Assembly: GCA_902495355.1 (NCBI GenBank) | Contig: CABUWV010000006.1 | Location: forward strand, 75,745-139,744 | Length of the DNA: 64,000 nucleotides | Direction: 5' to 3' | Source: an uncultured Collinsella sp. | GTDB lineage: Bacteria > Actinomycetota > Coriobacteriia > Coriobacteriales > Coriobacteriaceae | Part shown: piece after piece, positions 58,311-64,000 of the stretch | How the letters are laid out: every line of letters starts with the position of its first letter | Numbering within the stretch: the stretch's first letter is position 1 | Notes under the pieces: generated by a model | Told to the model about the DNA's origin: nothing | The model's database searches: none | Seen by the model: the letters and a program-made list of their open reading frames with translations, nothing else | Made by a program: the position numbers and the translations under genes

Positions 58311-59741
58311 ATGGCTTTCCGTAATGACTTCCTGTGGGGCGGCGCGACGGCTGCTAACCAGTGCGAGGGCGCCTACAACGTGGACGGCCGCGGCCTTGCC
58401 AACGTGGACGTGGCTCCGCACGGCCCCGAGCGCTATGCGGTGGTCTCCGGCCAGCGTAAAATGCTCGACTTCGAGGACGGCTATTACTACCCCGCGCGGA
58501 CCGGCATTGATTTCTACCACCACTACAAAGAGGACATTGCTCTCTTTGCCGAGATGGGCTTTAAGACCTTCCGTATGAGCCTGGCTTGGACCCGCATCTT
58601 CCCCAACGGCGACGAGACCGAGCCCAACGAGGCTGGCCTGGCCTTCTACGAGGACGTATTCCGCGAGTGTCAGGCGCACGGCATCGAGCCGCTCGTGACC
58701 ATCACGCACTTCGACTGCCCGATTCACCTCATCAAGGAGTACGGCGGCTGGCGCAACCGTAAGCTCATCGACTTCTACAAGAACCTCGCGACCACGATCT
58801 TTACCCGCTACAAGGGTCTGGTGAAGTACTGGCTCACCTTCAACGAGATCAATATGATTCTGCACCTGCCGTTTATGGGTGCCGGTCTGGTCTTTGAGGA
58901 GGGCGAGAACAAGGAGGCCGTCGAGTACCTGGCCGCTCACAACGAGCTCGTCGCCAGCGCTTGGGCAACCAAGATTGCCCACGAGATCGACCCCGAGGTC
59001 AAGATCGGCTGCATGCTCGCCGCAGGTAGCTACTACCCCTACAGCTGCCGTCCGGGCGATGTGCGCCAGGCGCAGCTCGACAACCAGGACAATTACTTCT
59101 TCGTCGACGTTCAGAGCCGTGGCTACTACCCGGCCTATGCCGTCAAGAAGCTCGAGCGTCTGGGTATCGATGTGGGCATGACGGACGAGGACCGCGAGAT
59201 CCTGGCCGCCAACACCGTCGACTTCATCAGCTTTAGCTATTACAGCACCCGTTGCTCCGCCGGTGCCGATAACCCCGATGTCGAGCGCACCCAGGGCAAC
59301 GCCTTCGCCGGCGCCAAGAACCCCTACCTTCAGGAGAGCCAGTGGGGCTGGGCCATCGATCCGCTGGGCTTCCGCATTACGCTCAACGACCTGTACGATC
59401 GTTATCAGAAGCCGCTGTTTGTGGTTGAGAACGGTCTGGGCGCCAAGGATGTTGTCGAAGAGGACGGTTCCATCAACGACGACTACCGTATCGACTTCCT
59501 GCGCCAGCATATCGCCGCGATGCGCGATGCGGTGACCGAGGACGGCGTTGACCTGCTGGGCTACACCACCTGGGGCCCGATCGACCTGGTCTCGGCCGGC
59601 ACGGGCGAGATGTCCAAGCGCTACGGCTTTATCTATGTGGACCGCGACGACGCCGGCAACGGCACCCTCAAGCGCTCCAAAAAGAAGAGCTTCGACTGGT
59701 ACAAGAAGGTTATTGCTTCTAATGGTGAGGACCTGTCCTAA
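58311..59741 (+). CDS. GH1 family 6-phospho-beta-glucosidase
   Basis: A 476-aa cytoplasmic glycosidase. GH1 landmarks: FLWGGATAANQCEGAY at the N-terminus, the acid/base Glu in WLTFNEIN, and the nucleophile Glu in FVVENGLGAKD. The C-terminal MSKRYGFIYVD carries the Ser-Lys-Tyr arrangement associated with binding a 6-phosphate, so the substrates are probably phosphorylated beta-glucosides imported by a PTS. No PTS genes adjoin it. AAAGGA precedes the ATG; the gene is transcribed alone. Confidence 0.95.
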   Translation: MAFRNDFLWGGATAANQCEGAYNVDGRGLANVDVAPHGPERYAVVSGQRKMLDFEDGYYYPARTGIDFYHHYKEDIALFAEMGFKTFRMSLAWTRIFPNGDETEPNEAGLAFYEDVFRECQAHGIEPLVTITHFDCPIHLIKEYGGWRNRKLIDFYKNLATTIFTRYKGLVKYWLTFNEINMILHLPFMGAGLVFEEGENKEAVEYLAAHNELVASAWATKIAHEIDPEVKIGCMLAAGSYYPYSCRPGDVRQAQLDNQDNYFFVDVQSRGYYPAYAVKKLERLGIDVGMTDEDREILAANTVDFISFSYYSTRCSAGADNPDVERTQGNAFAGAKNPYLQESQWGWAIDPLGFRITLNDLYDRYQKPLFVVENGLGAKDVVEEDGSINDDYRIDFLRQHIAAMRDAVTEDGVDLLGYTTWGPIDLVSAGTGEMSKRYGFIYVDRDDAGNGTLKRSKKKSFDWYKKVIASNGEDLS

Positions 59742-59777
59742 GGAAGCTGAGACACTCAACTTCATAGCCTCCTAACC

Positions 59778-59816
59778 AAGGCGCCCGGCGAGCAGTTAAT
59801 GCTCGCCGGGCGCCTT
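59778..59816 (+). terminator. Strong hairpin after the GH1 gene
   Basis: A 16-bp stem AAGGCGCCCGGCGAGC / GCTCGCCGGGCGCCTT with a 7-nt loop. Only a short T-run. Confidence 0.8.
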
Positions 59817-59883
59817 GCCGTCTGCGGATTTTGGGACATGCGGCCCGCTTTTTCGACCCATCTGTCGGTACACTAAAAGCACT

Positions 59884-61767
59884 ATGGGTACCCGCGAGCG
59901 ACATATCGGCCACGCGGCCGCCCGATCCGCTCCCGTGGCGGATCCCAGGGGCGGCAGGCTCTTCGCCATGCCGCGATTCCTGGTTGGCATAACACATCAG
60001 GTGTACCGTCACCGCGTCTTTGCTATCGCCGGCGCCATCACCGCGCTGTTCCTCATGCTTTTGGTGGTCTTGCCGTCGCTGTTCGCCTTCGACCCCAAAC
60101 TTTCTAACGCCGTGCCCGCCTATAGCGAGGTGTCCGAAGAGGTCGTGGATGCGCTCGTCCATTCGAGCTCTCTCCCGCTGCTTGTCGCCGCAATTGTATT
60201 TTCGATTTGGGGCGTGCTGGTCTATCTGCGCTGTTTGGACTATGTGTTGCGCCGCCGCCTTGTTGCCATCGCCTCCATCTGCGCCCTGTGGATGATCGAA
60301 GTCATTCTCAAGTACAAGTCGTTCACGCCGTTCTATGCCACCGTGCTGTGGTACCTGTACTACGTGCCCATGACGCTCATTCCGCTGCTCTACCAGTTGT
60401 GTGGTCTGCGCCTTGCGGGCCTGGAGCAACACCGCCTGGGTCGCCGCTACTGCGCTGCGCTGTGGATTGTGGCCATCCTGCTTATCGGATTTGTGCTCAC
60501 CAACGATTTTCACCAGCAGGTCTTCCGCTTTGACCGTACAAGCGACACCTGGAGCAACGATTACACGTACGGCTGGGGTTATTTCGCCGTCTTAGTGTGG
60601 ACGGCCTTTAACTTCGTGACCTTTTTTATCCTGGTTGGTCGGTCCTCGTCCTTTCGCATCCAACGTTTCTCGGGCACGGCGGCGTTCGTGCTGCTGGGTG
60701 GCGCTTTCTTTGCCATCTCATATGCTCTGCGCGTGCCCTGGGCATGGAGGCTCAACTTTTCGCTCGTCTATTGCGTCCTGTGCGTGGTGGCGATGGAAAT
60801 CTGTCTCGATTGCGGTGTCATTCCGTCGTATCACGACATCGCCGGCATCTTCGACACCTTGCCGCTTGACCTCAAAGTTCTAACGCGCGACCTGCAGGAA
60901 GTCTATGCCACGCCAGTGTCAAAGCCAATGCCGGTAGGCGTGCGCGAGGAGTTGCGGGCCCAGGCGCACGGCCGCGCCCATGCCTTTGCCGTGGCGTCCG
61001 ATCCCGATGTGATGTACCGTGCCTTTCCACTGCTGGGCGGATCGGCCCTGCTTGCCCAAGACGTGTCGGATCTCAACGAGCTTAACCGTGAACTGGCACA
61101 TCGTCGCATGGAGCTGCAGCGTCAAAACGAGCTGCTCGCCGCCGACTACGACCTTAAGACGCATTTGGCAGATCAAGAGGCCGAGACCTTGCTGGTCCAA
61201 GACGTGGATCAAGCGCTTGCCCGCGCGCTCAAAGGGATGTACGACTTGCTGAGCTCGCTGCCGCCGTTGACCGACGAGGCGTCTTCGCACGAGCGTTACC
61301 GCATGCTGCAGCGCGCCAAGATGCTCGTCGCCTATTGCAAGCGCAAAGGGTCGCTCACGTTGGCACAGCACGGGGAGAGCGGTTTTGATCGCGACCGCAT
61401 TCAGCTCATTGCCAACGAGCTCGCAAGTGACCTGCGCACCATCGATGTCGATTGCGCCTCGATTATCGCCATACGGCGCCCGATGCACGCCAGTACAGTA
61501 AGCGCCCTGTACGACTGCGTGTATGACTTTGCGTTTTTTGCCTACACCACCGACCATCCGGCGCTTATGTATCACTTGGGCGACCATGACCGATGCAGTG
61601 TCGAGCTGCGCGCCACGCTTTTTTCCAACGATGATGCAGATCTTTCGCAGACGCCCGCTGCGCAAGAGCTCGAAAGCGCTTTGCAAGGGCGCAACGTGGC
61701 ATATCGCCTTGAGGGCGAGCCCGGCCAGCTGCGCATGATCGTGTTGATGCCGCGGGCGGGTGAGTGA
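59884..61767 (+). CDS. Membrane sensor, 7TM with degenerate kinase-like C-terminus
   Basis: About 627 aa. The N-terminal ~310 residues hold seven to eight helices. The segment VLTNDFHQQVFRF is typical of the histidine-kinase N-terminal 7TM domain. Residues ~410-470 are a likely coiled coil. The C-terminal part resembles a histidine kinase (ERYRMLQRAKMLVAYCKRKG; DCVYDFAFFAYT in place of an N box) but lacks the phosphoacceptor His and glycine boxes. It is followed directly by a true kinase and a regulator. The ATG at 59884 is used; TACACT lies ~12 bp upstream, so the mRNA leader would be very short. A Met at residue 28 is an alternative. Confidence 0.8.
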   Translation: MGTRERHIGHAAARSAPVADPRGGRLFAMPRFLVGITHQVYRHRVFAIAGAITALFLMLLVVLPSLFAFDPKLSNAVPAYSEVSEEVVDALVHSSSLPLLVAAIVFSIWGVLVYLRCLDYVLRRRLVAIASICALWMIEVILKYKSFTPFYATVLWYLYYVPMTLIPLLYQLCGLRLAGLEQHRLGRRYCAALWIVAILLIGFVLTNDFHQQVFRFDRTSDTWSNDYTYGWGYFAVLVWTAFNFVTFFILVGRSSSFRIQRFSGTAAFVLLGGAFFAISYALRVPWAWRLNFSLVYCVLCVVAMEICLDCGVIPSYHDIAGIFDTLPLDLKVLTRDLQEVYATPVSKPMPVGVREELRAQAHGRAHAFAVASDPDVMYRAFPLLGGSALLAQDVSDLNELNRELAHRRMELQRQNELLAADYDLKTHLADQEAETLLVQDVDQALARALKGMYDLLSSLPPLTDEASSHERYRMLQRAKMLVAYCKRKGSLTLAQHGESGFDRDRIQLIANELASDLRTIDVDCASIIAIRRPMHASTVSALYDCVYDFAFFAYTTDHPALMYHLGDHDRCSVELRATLFSNDDADLSQTPAAQELESALQGRNVAYRLEGEPGQLRMIVLMPRAGE

Positions 61768-61769
61768 CG

Positions 61770-63263
61770 ATGCAGATTCCGCTCATCCTTCCCCAAATCG
61801 TTGCGCTCGATGTTGCCTTTGCCCTGGCTGCTTGCCTGCAGACGATCCACGTTCCGCTCATCGTATCGCGCCGCTCGTCCTATAACCGTAAGGTGATTTG
61901 CGCCTACGAAGCGAGCCTCGTGGTTCACCTGGTGGTTTCGGCGCTTATCCTGTTCGCGTCGTCTGGCTCGTATCTGGTGGCGCCGCTTGACGTTTGCGCC
62001 AGGGCAATGGGCGGAGTGCTGTGGCTCAATGCCGCAATCTTTGCCTATGGCGTGGTGCTTATGGTGCACTATCGTCGCCCCGTCATGCTGGTCGAGCTGC
62101 TGCTTGTTGTCGCCGTTACACCGCCGGTGGTTTTTGCCATGGGCTCGGCGTGGACCGTTGTCCTTATCGCAGAGGGAGCGTTCTTCCTGTTCCGTTCCAT
62201 CGCGGCGCTCTTGATGGACGTCCGTAATCGCCAGGAGGATATCACCGCGTTCTCGACGATCGAGACCATCAACGTGATTCCCGTGGGCATCCTGTATCTG
62301 GACCCGAGGGGCCGTCCGCTGCTCATGAACCGCTGCATGCGCAAAAACCTGGTGGAGCTTCATATGCCCACCGACCTAGGCGATATGAGCGGTACATGGA
62401 ACGACCTGCGCAAACTCAGCATGCAAATGCCCGAAAGCAGTAGGAACCGCGTGCGGATTAACTTGGACCGCTTTGGTGAGGCGCGGGCGGTGGTCGAGGT
62501 TTCTCCCGCCGAGATTCGCTTGTTTGTGCACGATGACGTTATGGTTTCGGGCCGCCTCTTTGAGCGCATTATCGGCCTGGATGTAACAGAGTATGCGCAT
62601 GCTCATGATCGCCTGGCGCAAGCCAACCACCTGCTTGAGCTTGCGGGCCAAGAGCTCCAAGCCCAGATCGAAGAAGTCAAAAAAGTTGCTGACAATGCGG
62701 CCTATCTGCGTATGCGCGCTCGCGTGCACGACGTGATCGGGCAGCGCCTGTCCATCCTCCATCGTTATCTGGAGGAGGGGCGCCTGGATGACGAGTCACT
62801 CGAGCAGATCGACCCGCTGCTGCGCTCAATCGCTGCCGATCTGCGCGGTGGGGGCGACACCGAACCGGCAGAGCAACTGGGCGATATCGTCCATGCCTTT
62901 GGCCTGGTGAGCGTGCAGATCGATGTGGAGGGCGAGCTGCCTGAGGACGCGCGTGTCGCCGCAGCCTTTCTGCAGATTATCCGCGAAGCCTCGACCAATG
63001 CCACCAAGCATACACAGGCTCATCGGGTCCATGTGCACCTGTGGCGGGAGACGTCGGAAGGCAGCGCTGTTGCGCGGATGACCGTTTCTAACGACGGCGC
63101 GCCTGCACCCGTATCGTATCGCGAGGGAACGGGTATTCCAGGTATGAGGCATGTCGCGCAAGATCTGGGCGGCTGCCTGGAAATCCATGCCGCCCCGCCC
63201 TTTACGCTTGCGGTGTCCATCCCGCTCAACGCCAGCGCCACAGCTCAAAGGAGAAACTCATGA
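61770..63263 (+). CDS. Membrane sensor histidine kinase (HisKA_3 type)
   Basis: A 497-aa kinase. The N-terminal ~150 residues hold about five helices. Then come a PAS-like region (NVIPVGILYLDPRGRPLLMN), a coiled coil, the phosphoacceptor motif MRARVHDVIGQRLS and the HATPase (IREASTNATKHTQ as N box; SNDGAPAP ... GTGIPGMRHVAQDLGG as G boxes). GGGTGAG supports the ATG at 61770; a GTG at 61764 overlaps the previous stop. Its stop overlaps the response regulator start. All three genes are therefore one operon. Confidence 0.9.
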   Translation: MQIPLILPQIVALDVAFALAACLQTIHVPLIVSRRSSYNRKVICAYEASLVVHLVVSALILFASSGSYLVAPLDVCARAMGGVLWLNAAIFAYGVVLMVHYRRPVMLVELLLVVAVTPPVVFAMGSAWTVVLIAEGAFFLFRSIAALLMDVRNRQEDITAFSTIETINVIPVGILYLDPRGRPLLMNRCMRKNLVELHMPTDLGDMSGTWNDLRKLSMQMPESSRNRVRINLDRFGEARAVVEVSPAEIRLFVHDDVMVSGRLFERIIGLDVTEYAHAHDRLAQANHLLELAGQELQAQIEEVKKVADNAAYLRMRARVHDVIGQRLSILHRYLEEGRLDDESLEQIDPLLRSIAADLRGGGDTEPAEQLGDIVHAFGLVSVQIDVEGELPEDARVAAAFLQIIREASTNATKHTQAHRVHVHLWRETSEGSAVARMTVSNDGAPAPVSYREGTGIPGMRHVAQDLGGCLEIHAAPPFTLAVSIPLNASATAQRRNS

Positions 63264-63883
63264 TTCGCGTCCTTATCGTCGAAGACCAGGCTATCTTGCG
63301 CGAGAGCCTGGCGCGCTCCGTTGGCGACCAGCCCGATATGACCGTTGTTTCCGCCATTGCCGATGCTTCCGAGGCCTTGGGTGTCGCGCTCAAGGAGCGC
63401 CCGGACATGATACTGATGGACGTGTGCACCGAACACGATTCAAACGGCATCGTGGCGGCGGCGCGCATCAAGGAGCAACTGCCCGAGTGTCGCATCATTA
63501 TCATGACCGGCATGCCCGAGATCACCTTTGTCGATCAGGCCCGCGAGGCGGGCGTCGACAGCTTTGTGTACAAGAACGTCGGTATCGACGAGCTGTTCGC
63601 CGTGATGCGCTCCACGCTGGCGGGCTATTGCACGTTTCCCAAGCCGCCCGAGAGCATTTTTTCGGGCACGGCGGCCCTCGACGATGTCGAGCTGTCGATT
63701 TTGCGCCTCGCCTGCGAGGGCAAAAGTCGTCGCGAGATCGCGGCCGAGCTGTTTATGAGTGAGGGCACCATCAAGCGCCGCATCTCGGAGATCCTGAGCA
63801 AGACCGGCTACGACAACATCATGCGTCTTGCCGTGCATGCGGTGACCGAGGGCAGCATCGTCCCCAATATGGAGCGCCCGTAG
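63260..63883 (+). CDS. NarL/LuxR-family response regulator
   Basis: A 207-aa regulator. The receiver has LIVEDQ, the phosphoacceptor Asp in MILMDVCTEHDSNG, the Thr of IIMTGMPE and the Lys of FVYKN. The LuxR HTH (~140-200) reads DDVELSILRLACEGKSRREI then GTIKRRISEILSKTGY. AAAGGAG precedes the ATG, which overlaps the kinase stop by 4 bp. It is the output of the three-gene system. Targets are not visible; the following DNA ends in a terminator. Confidence 0.95.
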   Translation: MIRVLIVEDQAILRESLARSVGDQPDMTVVSAIADASEALGVALKERPDMILMDVCTEHDSNGIVAAARIKEQLPECRIIIMTGMPEITFVDQAREAGVDSFVYKNVGIDELFAVMRSTLAGYCTFPKPPESIFSGTAALDDVELSILRLACEGKSRREIAAELFMSEGTIKRRISEILSKTGYDNIMRLAVHAVTEGSIVPNMERP

Positions 63884-63916
63884 TCGGTGTGCCGCCCGTG
63901 CTCCAACGCCGAAGAT

Positions 63917-63957
63917 AGGTCGCCCGCCGTTTTGCATCTAAAAACGGCGGGCGACCT
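63917..63957 (+). terminator. Terminator of the signalling operon
   Basis: Stem AGGTCGCCCGCCGTTTT / AAAACGGCGGGCGACCT with a short loop, 34 bp after the stop. The last 43 bases of the window show no gene. Confidence 0.8.
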
Positions 63958-64000
63958 GCTTGTATGGGCAGCGCTGTCGGCATAAAGCGGCGGGGCCGCA

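Overview
The window is high-G+C bacterial DNA with densely packed genes on both strands. It most resembles a human-gut Coriobacteriia genome, and I would say Collinsella. That assignment is an inference. It rests on G+C-rich codon use, an Ech-type hydrogenase, an NfnAB-like flavoprotein pair, an SLC11 transporter with NRMT-like (Eggerthella lenta type) site residues, a fused EcfA-EcfA ATPase, and intergenic palindromic repeats containing GGGGACAG or GGACGGAGG cores. No phage, CRISPR array or complete insertion sequence is visible.

Layout. 1-2.1 kb: two amino-acid ABC permeases (the first cut by the window edge) and a cytidylate-kinase-like protein. 2.2-4.4 kb: an NfnAB-like flavoprotein pair. 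4.8-10 kb: pth, a nuclease-fold protein bracketed by two related ~203 bp inverted-repeat elements, prs and glmU. 10.1-13.4 kb: a complete ECF transporter (T, fused A-A', S). 13.4-13.9 kb: a composite palindromic repeat cassette. 13.9-19.4 kb: exonuclease III, a sirtuin, a folP-folK fusion, a BirA-like protein, coaX and initiator tRNA-fMet. 19.4-22.7 kb: three palindromic repeats, an OYE/FadH-like reductase and an orphan HTH protein. 23.0-28.6 kb: a group 4 energy-converting [NiFe] hydrogenase with fused EchA-EchB. 28.7-29.4 kb: a second repeat cassette, inverted relative to the first. 29.4-38.5 kb: a two-component system divergent from an ABC-2 exporter, a repeat array, then a MacB/FtsX-type ABC pair. 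38.6-46.9 kb: an iron-sulfur DUF362 protein, an alpha/beta hydrolase, two 'hemolysin' membrane proteins, a free-standing cyanophycin-synthetase-like N domain, YtxH and PRC-barrel proteins, and a degenerate polysaccharide deacetylase. 47-50.3 kb: MgtE plus an NRMT-like transporter, a probable magnesium unit. 50.9-56.6 kb: an OatA-like acyltransferase, a ribokinase-like kinase, a nucleoside hydrolase, luxS and a DUF4867 protein. 56.7-57.9 kb: an AAA ATPase flanked by a direct duplication. 58.3-64 kb: a GH1 6-phospho-beta-glucosidase and a three-gene membrane signalling system.

How the genes fit together. The window suggests an anaerobic fermenter that handles low-potential electrons through NfnAB-like and Ech enzymes, takes up amino acids, a vitamin or metal (ECF) and phosphorylated beta-glucosides, and salvages nucleosides and ribose. 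The most unusual content is intergenic. At least seven families of palindromic or inverted-repeat elements recur, two of them nested into a ~480 bp cassette that occurs twice in opposite orientation. Many protein calls are firm at family level. Substrates of transporters, ligands of sensors and the functions of the repeats are not determined by the sequence.
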